DNA of 64,000 nucleotides from Chryseobacterium daeguense DSM 19388 (GCF_000430825.1 NZ_AUMT01000009.1:1-64000); one strand, 5' to 3'. Shown: positions 49,778-58,324, counted from the stretch's first letter. The notes: generated from the letters alone by a model not told the origin. A program made the numbers and translations.

Positions 49778-52268
49778 TTAAATTAAACTGCTCAAAATGA
49801 TGCGTAAAATGTTTTCTGTGCATCAGTTCCCACATTTCTTTATTTAATTTTCCGAATACAAAATTCATGTGTTCTGCCTGCGGATTTTCTTTATAATAGA
49901 TTGAAAATCTTTTTAATGTATCGATGAAAGACTGTTTTGCAGCTTCAAGGTTTTTATGTCTTAATTCTAATAATTTTTCGTCTTCAGCCAAGAACGGTGC
50001 AGGAAAATCTTTCGGCATTTTTCTGTGATTGTACAAAGAATCCTGCCACTTTTCCAACTGTTCTTCCGGAGTGAAGCATTTATCCGCTTCCGGCTCCCCA
50101 AGACTTACCAAAACACCGTGCTCCAAATGCTCAATCATTTGCTGAGGAGACATTTTGCCCCAACCTGGCTGAGTAGATTCGGTTAACCCATTCAACGCTT
50201 TTTGAATGTTTTTTATATTTAAATCGATAAAAGGAGAGTGTTTTGCCACCAATGTTAAAATAGTTGCTACGCAAACAATCTCATCTCTTTGGTTCACCAC
50301 TTCCACCAGCCATTTTACCACACCAGAAGGAATATTTCTTCCTTTTACGCCTCTGTTGATTTTTTCTTTGGCCGTTAAATAAACGGTGATTGTATCTCCC
50401 GCATAAACAGGCTTGAAGAACGAACAGTTTTCCAAACCATAATTGGCGATAACCGGACCTTTTTTCCCTGAAACAAATAATCCGGCCGCCGCAGAAAGGA
50501 TAAAATATCCATGAGCTACAGTTTTATCGAAGATCGTTCCTGTAAGACTCGTTGCATCAGTATGTGCGTAGAAATGATCCCAAGAAACGTTTGAAAAATT
50601 AACAATATCTGCATCAGTAACCGTTCTTCCTGCTGTTTCCAACGAATCCCCAACCTCTACATCTTCAAAATATTTCTGGAAAGGATGTTTGTCAGCAAAC
50701 TTTTTCTCTGCTCCCTGCTGATAAACTTTCGTAATAGCCGTCAAAACATCCGGAGAACCTTGAATGGCCGTTTTCTGAAGGAAGAAATGAAGACCGTTCA
50801 GTCCGCCCATTTCTTCGCCACCCCCTGCTCTTCCGGGACCGCCATGCATTAATGTAGGAAGCGGAGAGCCGTGGCCCGTACTTTCTTTCGCACTATCTCT
50901 GTTCAACACGAAAATTCTACCGTGCTGAGAAGCCATCTTCCAGGAAGTTTCTGCCACAAATGCATTATCATAAGATACAATTGAGCCTACAAGGCTTCCT
51001 TTTCCTCTTTTTGCCAACTCCGCCGCTTCTTCTGCATCTTTGTAAGGCATCAACGTAGAAACCGGACCGAAGGCTTCAACATCATGAGAGATATTTTTCT
51101 CGAAAGGTTTATCATTTAAAAATAATTTCGGAGACATGAATGCACCGCTGTCATAATTGGCGTCCACCAATTCGTGTTGTCCATCATAAACCAGCTCCGT
51201 TTCAGCTTTTAATAAGTTGATTTTTCTTAAAACCTCATCGTACTGCTGTTTTCCTACCAAAGAACCCATTCTTGTTTCTCTGCTTAACGGATTTCCGATT
51301 TTAGTTTGATCTAAAGCTTTAGATAAAGCATTCTGAACGTCTCCTATTAAGTTTTCCGGAACAATAATTCTTCTGATTGCGGTACATTTTTGTCCGGCTT
51401 TTGTGGTCATTTCATTACGGACTTCCTTGATAAATAGATCAAATTCCGGAGTTCCGGGTTTTGCATCCAAACCAAGAATCGAACAGTTTAAAGAATCAGC
51501 TTCCATATTGAAACGAACTGCATTTCCTGCAATTGAAGGTAAAGACTTTAATCTTCTACCCGTACTTGCAGAACCTGTAAACAACACAGAATCTCCATCC
51601 TGAACATAATCCAAAATATTTCCCGGCTCGCCGCAAACCAATTGAACGGCTCCTTCGGGAAGAATTCCGCTTTCAATCATGTCGTGGAAAACTGCGTTGG
51701 TTAAGTAAGAACCAAATGGAGAAGGCTTCACAATGGAAGGAACACCTGCCAATAAAGAAGTTGATAATTTCTCTAACATTCCCCAAACAGGAAAATTGTA
51801 AGCGTTGATTTGTACAGAAACACCTTCACTTGGAGTTAAAATATGGGTTCCTAAAAAAGTACCGTTAGCAGAAATTTTCTGCGTATCACCATCCACCCAA
51901 AACGGAGTGTTCGGAAGCATTCTTTTTGCTAATCCTGAGTACGTGAAAAAAGTACCAAAACCTCCCTCAATATCTACCCAGGAATCAACGTGTGTTGCTC
52001 CCGTTTTATAAGATAATTCGTAATATTTTTTCTTTCTTTCTAAAAGATAAAGCGCGACTTTTTTCAACATTTCGCCACGATCATAGAATGTCATGGATGA
52101 AAGGTTTTTGTATCCTACTGTTCTTCCGTAATCCAAAGCCTGTTCGAAATTCAGCCCTTCCGTATCGGAAACGGCAACCTGCTCTCCCGTCACGGCATTG
52201 TATAAAGGAATTCCGTTTCCGGTACCTTCCACCCATTCGCCGTGAATATAGTTTTTTAACTTTTCCAT
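49773..52268 (-). CDS. paaZ: Bifunctional PaaZ (ring opening) with a C-terminal DUF1569-like extension
   Basis: Two-function enzyme of the phenylacetate pathway: a MaoC-type hydratase opens the oxepin-CoA ring and an aldehyde dehydrogenase oxidises the resulting aldehyde. The ALDH part occupies about residues 1-520, with the catalytic Cys near 294 in AGQKCTAIRR and Glu in FNMEADS; the MaoC part is about 530-680 (FSNVSWDHFYAHTDA, with GxxxH-type elements). It is 831 residues, about 150 longer than E. coli PaaZ. The extra C-terminus has WGKMSPQQMIEHLEHG and HRKHFTHHFEQF, resembling DUF1569/DinB-like four-helix metal proteins. The extension is the unusual point. It is the last paa gene. Confidence 0.95.
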   Translation of the reverse strand: MEKLKNYIHGEWVEGTGNGIPLYNAVTGEQVAVSDTEGLNFEQALDYGRTVGYKNLSSMTFYDRGEMLKKVALYLLERKKKYYELSYKTGATHVDSWVDIEGGFGTFFTYSGLAKRMLPNTPFWVDGDTQKISANGTFLGTHILTPSEGVSVQINAYNFPVWGMLEKLSTSLLAGVPSIVKPSPFGSYLTNAVFHDMIESGILPEGAVQLVCGEPGNILDYVQDGDSVLFTGSASTGRRLKSLPSIAGNAVRFNMEADSLNCSILGLDAKPGTPEFDLFIKEVRNEMTTKAGQKCTAIRRIIVPENLIGDVQNALSKALDQTKIGNPLSRETRMGSLVGKQQYDEVLRKINLLKAETELVYDGQHELVDANYDSGAFMSPKLFLNDKPFEKNISHDVEAFGPVSTLMPYKDAEEAAELAKRGKGSLVGSIVSYDNAFVAETSWKMASQHGRIFVLNRDSAKESTGHGSPLPTLMHGGPGRAGGGEEMGGLNGLHFFLQKTAIQGSPDVLTAITKVYQQGAEKKFADKHPFQKYFEDVEVGDSLETAGRTVTDADIVNFSNVSWDHFYAHTDATSLTGTIFDKTVAHGYFILSAAAGLFVSGKKGPVIANYGLENCSFFKPVYAGDTITVYLTAKEKINRGVKGRNIPSGVVKWLVEVVNQRDEIVCVATILTLVAKHSPFIDLNIKNIQKALNGLTESTQPGWGKMSPQQMIEHLEHGVLVSLGEPEADKCFTPEEQLEKWQDSLYNHRKMPKDFPAPFLAEDEKLLELRHKNLEAAKQSFIDTLKRFSIYYKENPQAEHMNFVFGKLNKEMWELMHRKHFTHHFEQFNLI

Positions 52269-52293
52269 ATAGTTTTTTACTTTTTACTTACAG

Positions 52294-52326
52294 AAACCTA
52301 ACGGGTTTTGAAAACCCGTTAGGTTT
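52294..52326. repeat. 33-bp perfect palindrome, left of the RAYT gene
   Basis: AAACCTAACGGGTTTT, a central G, then the exact inverted arm. The identical sequence, same centre, lies on the other side of the transposase gene at 52946-52978. The arms of the copy at 59080 differ at one position on each side and still pair, showing that pairing is conserved. No T-run follows, so it is not a simple terminator. Confidence 0.88.
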
Positions 52327-52337
52327 GATTTTTATAG

Positions 52338-52916
52338 TTATTCAAAATTTAGAAAATCATACTCAACATTAGATTCATGATAATTTTTAAAAACTACCGA
52401 AGAATCAAAGTATTGCATGATCTCTGTTCTATTCAGTTTACTTTCTTTCTGAGGATTTAAATATGAATTATACGAAGAATGTTCCCATTCACTAATCCTA
52501 TTTACAAATCCATGATTAACAGGATTACTGTGAATATAATGCAGAACTTTTAATAAATATTTATCATCAGATATTTTCTTTCTTTTTATAGCATTGAGAA
52601 AAAGAGCTCCTTTTCTATCATACATTTTATTAAATGCTTTTGCATAAGAATTCAGAAAATTTCCAAAATTTTTCATTAAATATTGATGCTCATCCTCTAT
52701 ACTAACAGCATTAAAATTTTTAAATCTTAATAATAAATGAAAATGATTAGGTAACAAGCAGTATGCATAAATATCTGCAATCGGAATAATGTATTTATCT
52801 AATTGCTTCAGAAAAAAAAGATAATTTGTTTTTTCACGGAAAATCAATTCTTTCCCATTAACATGAGAAAAAATATGGTAAACAGATTCAAACTCAAAGC
52901 TTTCCGTGTTAATCAT
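52338..52916 (-). CDS. REP-associated tyrosine transposase (RAYT/Y1)
   Basis: Member of the Y1/IS200-type tyrosine transposases associated with REP sequences. The HUH metal-binding motif is H58-x-H60 in YCLLPNHFHLLLRF, and the usual YIHSNPV segment near residue 127 supplies candidate catalytic tyrosines (Y120 or Y127). At 192 residues it has normal size. It lies between paaZ and paaY, in the same direction, and is bracketed by two identical 33-bp palindromes, presumably its REP substrates. It may be domesticated; there are no IS-like target duplications that I can define. Confidence 0.92.
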   Translation of the reverse strand: MINTESFEFESVYHIFSHVNGKELIFREKTNYLFFLKQLDKYIIPIADIYAYCLLPNHFHLLLRFKNFNAVSIEDEHQYLMKNFGNFLNSYAKAFNKMYDRKGALFLNAIKRKKISDDKYLLKVLHYIHSNPVNHGFVNRISEWEHSSYNSYLNPQKESKLNRTEIMQYFDSSVVFKNYHESNVEYDFLNFE

Positions 52917-52945
52917 TATTTTCTAATTCAAAATCTAATAATATT

Positions 52946-52978
52946 AAACCTAACGGGTTTTGAAAACCCGTTAGGTTT
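52946..52978. repeat. 33-bp perfect palindrome, right of the RAYT gene
   Basis: Identical to 52294-52326 in sequence and centre orientation, including the following GA. Together the two copies flank the transposase gene. Confidence 0.88.
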
Positions 52979-52993
52979 GACTAATATCTCAAA

Positions 52994-53587
52994 TTATTTC
53001 ACATCATCCCAAATGCTGTAATCGACAACTTTATTTGGTATCTGCTGAACATATTCCGTAAAGGGCTCGCAAGGTAAAATCGCATCTTTTCCTTCTCTAG
53101 CCAATTCCTGATAGAGTTTTGTACCTTCTGTTTTCCATTTGATCATTTCATCAGAAACATCACGAATGATTTTTGCAGGACTTCCCACAATTAATTTTCT
53201 CGCTTCACATTTGAAATTGGCCGGTACAAAAGCTAATGCACCGATGATACATTCATCACCAATTACCGCCTTGTCCATCACAACGGCATTCATTCCGACC
53301 AGACAGTTTCTACCAATGTGACCAGAATGGATAATCGCACCGTGACCGATGTGCGCGGATTCTTCCAAAATCGTTTCAATACCCGGGAAAACATGAAGCG
53401 TACAGTTTTCCTGAACATTAGCACCGTCTTTGATGATAATTTTACCCCAATCCCCACGGATTACCGCATTTGGACCGATGTAAACTTCCTCGCCGATTTC
53501 CACATTTCCAATAATCACCGCCTGCGGATGAACGTAAGCAGAAGGTTTTATGATAGGACGAATTCCGTGATATGAGTAGATGTTCAT
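52994..53587 (-). CDS. paaY: PaaY, hexapeptide-repeat thioesterase
   Basis: Left-handed beta-helix protein of the gamma-carbonic anhydrase group. In phenylacetate catabolism PaaY is a thioesterase that relieves inhibition by dead-end CoA esters. The 197-residue protein starts MNIYSYHGIRPIIKPSAYVHP and shows hexapeptide repeats (VIIGNVEIGEEVYIGPNAVIRG, AHIGHGAIIHSGHIGRNCLVG), with metal-ligand histidines in ESAHIGHGAIIHSGHI. An ATG at 53605 exists, but the downstream one (53587) fits the family. It lies between the RAYT gene and paaJ, next to an octamer element. Confidence 0.9.
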   Translation of the reverse strand: MNIYSYHGIRPIIKPSAYVHPQAVIIGNVEIGEEVYIGPNAVIRGDWGKIIIKDGANVQENCTLHVFPGIETILEESAHIGHGAIIHSGHIGRNCLVGMNAVVMDKAVIGDECIIGALAFVPANFKCEARKLIVGSPAKIIRDVSDEMIKWKTEGTKLYQELAREGKDAILPCEPFTEYVQQIPNKVVDYSIWDDVK

Positions 53588-53597
53588 AATTTTTAAA

Positions 53598-53696
53598 TTT
53601 AACAATATATCAATCTAACAGTTTACCAATTGAGATTCTTCACTTTGTTCAGAATGACAGGAATTGTTACATTGATACATTTTTTATATTGTTACA
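53598..53696. repeat. Octamer inverted-repeat element with a 28-bp hairpin module
   Basis: Four octamers (TTTAACAA at 53598 … TTTACCAA at 53622), then the module GAGATTCTTCACTTTG…ATGACA (53632-53659, arms ATTCT/AGAAT), then inverted octamers (53664-53696). The element starts 10 bp upstream of the paaY start codon and ends 12 bp from the paaJ stop. Confidence 0.8.
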
Positions 53697-53708
53697 TGAT
53701 TGAAAAAG

Positions 53709-54914
53709 TTATACTTTTTCAATCACCATTGCATAGCCTTGTCCGACACCAATACAAAGCGAACACAAAGCATATTTTTTATCTTGCTTCTGAAGTTCTA
53801 AGGCCGCAGAACCGATGATTCTTGCTCCGGAAACTCCAAGTGGATGCCCGATTGCGATCGCTCCTCCGTTTGGATTTACTCTCGAATCGTCATCTTTTAA
53901 ACCTAAACTTCTTGTTACTGCCAAAGCCTGAGCTGCAAAAGCTTCATTCAATTCAATAACATCTATATCATCTAAAGAAAGATTTAATCTTTTTAATAAT
54001 TTTTGAGTCGCTTCCACAGGTCCGATTCCCATAATTCTTGGCTCAACACCCGCAACAGATGATCCTAAAATTTTTGCTTTTGGTTTTAATCCATATTTTT
54101 TTACAGCTTCTTCACTTGCTAAAATTAAGGCTGCCGCTCCGTCATTCATTCCCGAAGCATTTCCGGCTGTTACTGTTCCTTCTTTTCTGAAAGCCGGACG
54201 AAGCTTTCCTAAACCTTCTATTGAAGAGGCTGGCTTGATGAATTCATCTTTATCAAAGATTTTTGGATCACCTTTTTTCTGAGGAATTTCAACTTTTACT
54301 ATTTCTTCCGCCAATCTTCCGCTTTCCTGGGCTTTAGTCGCTTTTTGTTGTGACCAAAGAGCAAATTTATCCTGATCTTCACGGCTGATGTTATGCATTT
54401 CCGCTAAATTTTCAGCCGTGTCGCCCATTCCGTCAACGCCATACATTTCTTTCATTTTTGGATTAATAAATCTCCATCCGAAAGTGGTATCAAACATCTG
54501 ACTGTCTCTTCCGAAAGCAGCGCTTGGTTTTGACATAACATACGGTGAACGCGTCATATGCTCAACTCCACCGGCGATGTAAATTTCACCTTCACCAGAA
54601 GCAATCGAACGGAAAGCATTCGCTACCGCGGACATTCCGGAAGCGCACAATCTATTTACTGTTTCACCCCCGATTTTATATGGCAGTCCAGCCAATAAAA
54701 GTCCCATTCTTGCCACGTTTCTGTTATCTTCACCTGCCTGATTGGCACAGCCGAAAATAACGTCTTCAATTTCCTCAACTGGAACTTCAGGATTTCTTGC
54801 AACGATTTCCTTAAGCACGATGGCAGCCAAATCGTCTGCTCTCACTTCTGATAATCCTCCTTGTAATTTTGAAATAGGAGTTCTGATGTAATCTATAATG
54901 TATACGTTGTTCAT
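53709..54914 (-). CDS. paaJ: 3-oxoadipyl-CoA / 3-oxo-5,6-dehydrosuberyl-CoA thiolase
   Basis: Thiolase of the last phenylacetate steps, releasing acetyl-CoA from 3-oxoadipyl-CoA and from the 3-oxo-dehydrosuberyl intermediate. The 401-residue protein has the nucleophile Cys90 in NRLCASGMS, His357 in GHPLGVSG and the C-terminal Cys387 in SLCIGVGQG. Members of this group are annotated PaaJ or PcaF; cluster context favours PaaJ. It is flanked by two different octamer elements, one of which holds the four-helix-bundle gene. Confidence 0.94.
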   Translation of the reverse strand: MNNVYIIDYIRTPISKLQGGLSEVRADDLAAIVLKEIVARNPEVPVEEIEDVIFGCANQAGEDNRNVARMGLLLAGLPYKIGGETVNRLCASGMSAVANAFRSIASGEGEIYIAGGVEHMTRSPYVMSKPSAAFGRDSQMFDTTFGWRFINPKMKEMYGVDGMGDTAENLAEMHNISREDQDKFALWSQQKATKAQESGRLAEEIVKVEIPQKKGDPKIFDKDEFIKPASSIEGLGKLRPAFRKEGTVTAGNASGMNDGAAALILASEEAVKKYGLKPKAKILGSSVAGVEPRIMGIGPVEATQKLLKRLNLSLDDIDVIELNEAFAAQALAVTRSLGLKDDDSRVNPNGGAIAIGHPLGVSGARIIGSAALELQKQDKKYALCSLCIGVGQGYAMVIEKV

Positions 54915-54924
54915 GATATTTCAA

Positions 54925-54956
54925 TTTAACAATGTAGCAATGTAACAATATAACAA
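54925..54956. repeat. Left octamer arm of the element that holds a gene
   Basis: Four octamers: TTTAACAA, TGTAGCAA, TGTAACAA, TATAACAA. The matching inverted arm is at 55331-55362. The only thing between the arms is the four-helix-bundle gene at 54959-55324. Confidence 0.8.
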
Positions 54957-54958
54957 TG

Positions 54959-55324
54959 TTAAATGCCTTGGTTTTTATTTAGACTTGTACTTAATATTTT
55001 ATAAATAATTTTTCCTAATTCTACTATCTGATGTTCAAGTTTTTCATCAAATGGATAATTTTTGGAATGCTTACACAGATAAAGCCAATATTTTGTTTCT
55101 TCTAATTCTTTAGCTGAAATTTTTATCTTATTGATAAAATCATTTTTACTGTGAGGGTTTTGTGCTTCGAATGCATTTGCTCCAATGCTTGTTCCTGAGC
55201 GTAACAATTGTTTCGCAATAACAAATTTTCTTTTTTCTTCTAACAATTCACAAAATTCAACAATATCTAACGAAAATTGAAGTGCTTTCTGAATTAATGG
55301 ATTATTTTCAAAATTGATCATCAT
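54959..55324 (-). CDS. Four-helix-bundle protein (23S rRNA IVP family)
   Basis: A 121-residue member of the small four-helix-bundle family found first in 23S rRNA intervening sequences. The signature RSGTSIGANAFEAQ is at about residues 42-55, within helices formed by QFSLDIVEFCELLEEKRKF and KISAKELEETKYWLYLCK. Function is not established; these proteins form rings of subunits in crystal structures and are often encoded in mobile or repeat-rich places. Here it lies exactly between two inverted octamer arms inside the phenylacetate cluster, 3 bp from the left arm and 6 bp from the right, suggesting it travels with the element. Confidence 0.9.
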   Translation of the reverse strand: MMINFENNPLIQKALQFSLDIVEFCELLEEKRKFVIAKQLLRSGTSIGANAFEAQNPHSKNDFINKIKISAKELEETKYWLYLCKHSKNYPFDEKLEHQIVELGKIIYKILSTSLNKNQGI

Positions 55325-55330
55325 TATTAA

Positions 55331-55362
55331 TTGTTAGATTGGCAAATTATTACATTGCTACA
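55331..55362. repeat. Right octamer arm of the element that holds a gene
   Basis: Four inverted octamers (TTGTTAGA, TTGGCAAA, TTATTACA, TTGCTACA), the mirror arm of 54925-54956. It ends 6 bp before the paaI stop. Confidence 0.8.
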
Positions 55363-55368
55363 TTGAGC

Positions 55369-55782
55369 TTACAGCTCCGTTACTTTCTTTCCGATTTTAT
55401 ACACTGTTCCAACAAACTTTGCAATCAAGTCGTTGTTTTGATTGGTAATTTTAATGTCGTAGACAGCGGTTTTTCTGGTATCATTCACCAAAATACTTTC
55501 TGCTCTGAAAGTGTCGCCTTCTTTTCCGGCTTTGGTAAAATTGATGATACAGTTCAGGGCAACAGCCGCATCTCCGGAGTTGTTGGATGAAAATGCCAAT
55601 GCAGAATCCGCAAAAGCAAATGTAACGCCTCCGTGAACCGTTTTCAGCCCATTGATCATATCTTTTTTAATGGGCATTTCTATTAAACAATAATTTTCTT
55701 TGACCTCGATCATTTTGATATTCATCCATTGGGAAAAATAATCCTGATCGAGCATATATTCTGCAACCTGTCTTGGATTCAT
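55369..55782 (-). CDS. paaI: Hydroxyphenylacetyl-CoA thioesterase PaaI
   Basis: Hot-dog fold thioesterase that frees CoA from stalled ring-hydroxylated phenylacetyl-CoA. The 137 residues include the catalytic loop NGLKTVHGGVTFAFADSA with the active-site His and Asp and the following LAFSSNNSG. Size and motif fit PaaI. Upstream is an unknown gene (55857) and downstream the four-helix-bundle gene, both in the same direction. Confidence 0.92.
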   Translation of the reverse strand: MNPRQVAEYMLDQDYFSQWMNIKMIEVKENYCLIEMPIKKDMINGLKTVHGGVTFAFADSALAFSSNNSGDAAVALNCIINFTKAGKEGDTFRAESILVNDTRKTAVYDIKITNQNNDLIAKFVGTVYKIGKKVTEL

Positions 55783-55856
55783 TTTAATTTACGCTTGTTA
55801 TTTTATATGTAGATATTTATTGTTTTCATAGGTCATATATAATCGCGCCTTCATCA

Positions 55857-56183
55857 TCAATGTTTGTGCTTCCGAATCATGGCGATTTCTTCATATAATT
55901 CATCAACCAATTTGTCATAAATACTCATGGTTTTACCAAGAATTACCTGCTCGTTTGAAAGATTTTCTGAATCTGACGGATTTTCAGTTGGGTAAGGAGC
56001 ATTTAGATCAATACCATTTTCATTCGCCAATCTTTTGATCAGTTCGCGGTATTTTTCATTAAATTCCCCCAATAATCCAAGTTTTTCCTGATCATCATTC
56101 ATGGAAGAAAGTCCCTGAATGATGTATTCTTTTTCAATGAGGAGCCTTGTTTCTAACTCGGCTCTGAATCCGTCTATATCCAT
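55857..56183 (-). CDS. Hypothetical protein in the phenylacetate cluster
   Basis: A 108-residue acidic, helix-rich protein (FRAELETRLLIEKEYIIQGL, IYDKLVDELYEEIAMIRK) with no recognised family and no membrane or export signal. It lies between paaH and paaI, with an octamer element in front of its start codon (56190-56288). A role in the pathway is unproven; it could be a small accessory protein of Bacteroidetes paa clusters. Confidence 0.7.
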   Translation of the reverse strand: MDIDGFRAELETRLLIEKEYIIQGLSSMNDDQEKLGLLGEFNEKYRELIKRLANENGIDLNAPYPTENPSDSENLSNEQVILGKTMSIYDKLVDELYEEIAMIRKHKH

Positions 56184-56189
56184 TTTTAA

Positions 56190-56288
56190 TGTAATAATTT
56201 AGCAATATAAAAGTTTACCAATGAGATTCTTTGCTTTACTCAGAATGACAAACAAATTGCTACATTGTTAGATTGATATATTGTTACA
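56190..56288. repeat. Octamer inverted-repeat element with a 28-bp hairpin module
   Basis: Four octamers (TGTAATAA at 56190 … TTTACCAA at 56214), the module GAGATTCTTTGCTTTAC…GACA (56223-56250, arms ATTCT/AGAAT), and inverted octamers (56257-56288). The last octamer supplies the paaH stop codon (56284-56286). Confidence 0.8.
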
Positions 56289-57417
56289 TTTTTCGCAGCA
56301 ACGGGCTTTGTCTATATCTTTCTTCCTGATGTTCTTCGTAAAGATTCTGCAGAGTTTCGGAAATTTTTGCATAACCGATTTCTTTTCCCCAAGCCAATAA
56401 TCCTTTTGGATAGTTTACTCCTTTCTGCATTGCTAATTCAATATCTTCATCGTTCGCAACACCTAATCTTTTTGCTTCCACCGCTTCATTGATCAACATT
56501 GAAATAATTCTTAAAAAGATTTGCTGATACAATTCCTCGTCTTTTTGAGGAATAGTTTTTTCAGCACCTTCAGTGTAATCGTAGAAGCCTTTTCCTGTTT
56601 TTCTTCCGTGAAGTTTCGCTTCAGACATTCTTTGTTGAAGAAGAGATGGTTTATATTTGGGATCGTAGAAATAATCTTTGTAAACGGTTGTTGTTACGGA
56701 AAAATTTACATCAACGCCAATTAAATCCATTAATTCAAAAGGTCCCATTTTAAAGTTTCCGATGGTTTTCATAGCATCATCAACCTGCTCGGGAGTTGCG
56801 ATATTTTCTTCAACAATTCTCAATCCTTCACCGTAGTAAGGACGGGCAATTCTGTTGACTATAAATCCGGGAATATCTTTAGCAATAACTGGAGTTTTGC
56901 CCCAATCTTTCATCAGATTATAAATTTTTTCCGCTAAAGATTTTTCTGTTAATAAAGATGGAATAACCTCAACCAAAGGCATCAGAGGAGCCGGATTGAA
57001 GAAGTGAATTCCGATGAAACGCTCCGGTTTTTGTAATTCCGCACCGAGAGAGGTGATGGAAATGGATGATGTGTTGGAACCTATAACACAGCTTTCAGAA
57101 ACGTGTTTCTCTAATTCTGTGAAAACTTTGGTTTTAATTTCTTTGTTTTCGATGATGGCTTCGATGATTAATTCACAATCTTTGAAGTCCTTCAATTCTG
57201 TAGCGATGGAAATATTGGCTAAAATTTCAGTCATTTTTTCTGCCGAAATTTTTTGTTTATCCACCAATTTGGTCAATGTTTTTTCCAAACCTACGGTTGC
57301 CGTTTCTACTTGTTTTGCGTTGGTGTCATAGACCCAAACTTTGCATCCGTTCGTTGCGGCTACTTGCGCGATACCGATTCCCATGGTTCCGGCACCTATA
57401 ATTCCTACATATTTCAT
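56284..57417 (-). CDS. paaH: 3-hydroxyacyl-CoA dehydrogenase PaaH
   Basis: NAD-dependent dehydrogenase that oxidises 3-hydroxyadipyl-CoA in the lower phenylacetate pathway. The 377-residue protein has the N-terminal dinucleotide fold (VGIIGAGTMGIGIAQVAA), the catalytic His in GIHFFNPAPLMPLVEV and the C-terminal dimer domain repeated as in longer 3-hydroxybutyryl-CoA dehydrogenases. I start at the ATG at 57417, because the frame before it is encoded by the octamer repeat element and reads through REP sequence. The stop is inside another octamer. Confidence 0.93.
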   Translation of the reverse strand: MKYVGIIGAGTMGIGIAQVAATNGCKVWVYDTNAKQVETATVGLEKTLTKLVDKQKISAEKMTEILANISIATELKDFKDCELIIEAIIENKEIKTKVFTELEKHVSESCVIGSNTSSISITSLGAELQKPERFIGIHFFNPAPLMPLVEVIPSLLTEKSLAEKIYNLMKDWGKTPVIAKDIPGFIVNRIARPYYGEGLRIVEENIATPEQVDDAMKTIGNFKMGPFELMDLIGVDVNFSVTTTVYKDYFYDPKYKPSLLQQRMSEAKLHGRKTGKGFYDYTEGAEKTIPQKDEELYQQIFLRIISMLINEAVEAKRLGVANDEDIELAMQKGVNYPKGLLAWGKEIGYAKISETLQNLYEEHQEERYRQSPLLRKM

Positions 57418-57419
57418 AA

Positions 57420-57516
57420 TGTAACAGTGTATCAATGTAACAATGTAACAATCATTGTCATGCTGAGCTTTTCGAAGCATCTCATTGATAAACTGCTACA
57501 TTGGTACATTGTTATA
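57420..57516. repeat. Octamer inverted-repeat element with an inverted 28-bp module
   Basis: Four octamers (TGTAACAG at 57420 … TGTAACAA at 57444), a 28-bp module in the opposite orientation (TGTCATGCTGAGC…CATCTC, 57456-57483, arms ATGCT/AGCAT), and inverted octamers (57485-57516). Its left end is 2 bp upstream of the paaH start codon, so it forms the ribosome-binding region of paaH. Confidence 0.82.
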
Positions 57517-57523
57517 TTAATTC

Positions 57524-58324
57524 TTATCTTCCTTTATAATTAGGTTTTCTTTTTTGTAAAAAGGCATTAACTCCTTCGATAAAGTCTTCTGTTTCTGCCG
57601 CTTCCTGCTGCAGATCTCCTTCCAGCTCCAATTGCTCTTTCAAGGTATTGTTGTAAGAGGCTGCAAAAGCTTTTTTAGTTAATTTAATAGCCGCAGTCGG
57701 CATATTTACCATTTTTTCAAGGATTTCCATCGATTTTGGAGCGAATTCTTCATCAGTGAAAACTTCGGCAACCAAACCGTAAGATTTTGCTTCTTCAGCA
57801 GATAATCTTTTTCCTGTGAATGCTAAATAATTAGCCAATTGTCTTCCCAATAATTTTGGCAGGAAGTAGGTTCCTCCTGTATCTGGAATTAATCCGATGT
57901 TGGAGAATGCCTGTGCAAAATATGATTTATCAACTGCCAATACAAAGTCACAAATCAATGCCAACATCGCTCCGGCTCCCACTGCAGGACCGTTTACCAA
58001 TGCAACAACAGGTTTTTTACATTTTGTAATTTCCGTCACCAAAGGATTGTAATAATCTACTACAATTTTTCTGATAATATCGTTGTCATGGTGCTCGTTC
58101 CCCTGTACGAAAGCATCATCCAGATTCTGACCGGAGCAAAAAGCTCTTCCTCTTCCAGAAATGGCAACACATCTTACAGCAGGATCTTCACTGCATTCTT
58201 TAATAAAATCTTTCAGATCTGATAAAGATGGCTTTGTAAGCGCATTCATTGTGTCCGGTTGATTCAGGTAAGCAATTTTTAACTTTCCGTCAAAATGCGA
58301 TTCGATATCGAGTTGTGTGTACAT
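57524..58324 (-). CDS. paaG: Ring 1,2-epoxyphenylacetyl-CoA isomerase PaaG
   Basis: Crotonase-fold isomerase that converts the epoxide to the oxepin-CoA. The 266 residues carry CSGQNLDDAF and PAVGAGAMLALICDF for the oxyanion hole and the Asp of LIPDTGGTYFLP, which is the catalytic Asp of PaaG-type enzymes, instead of a second glutamate. It is the only crotonase gene within the cluster, so no separate PaaF-like hydratase is seen. Next to it is an octamer element and paaD. Confidence 0.92.
   Translation of the reverse strand: MYTQLDIESHFDGKLKIAYLNQPDTMNALTKPSLSDLKDFIKECSEDPAVRCVAISGRGRAFCSGQNLDDAFVQGNEHHDNDIIRKIVVDYYNPLVTEITKCKKPVVALVNGPAVGAGAMLALICDFVLAVDKSYFAQAFSNIGLIPDTGGTYFLPKLLGRQLANYLAFTGKRLSAEEAKSYGLVAEVFTDEEFAPKSMEILEKMVNMPTAAIKLTKKAFAASYNNTLKEQLELEGDLQQEAAETEDFIEGVNAFLQKRKPNYKGR

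Noticed and set aside
57418-57480. Extended N-terminus of PaaH (start at 57480)
   Set aside because: The extra 21 residues are encoded by the octamer/REP repeat element and are not typical of the family; the GxGxxG fold starts right after the ATG at 57417.
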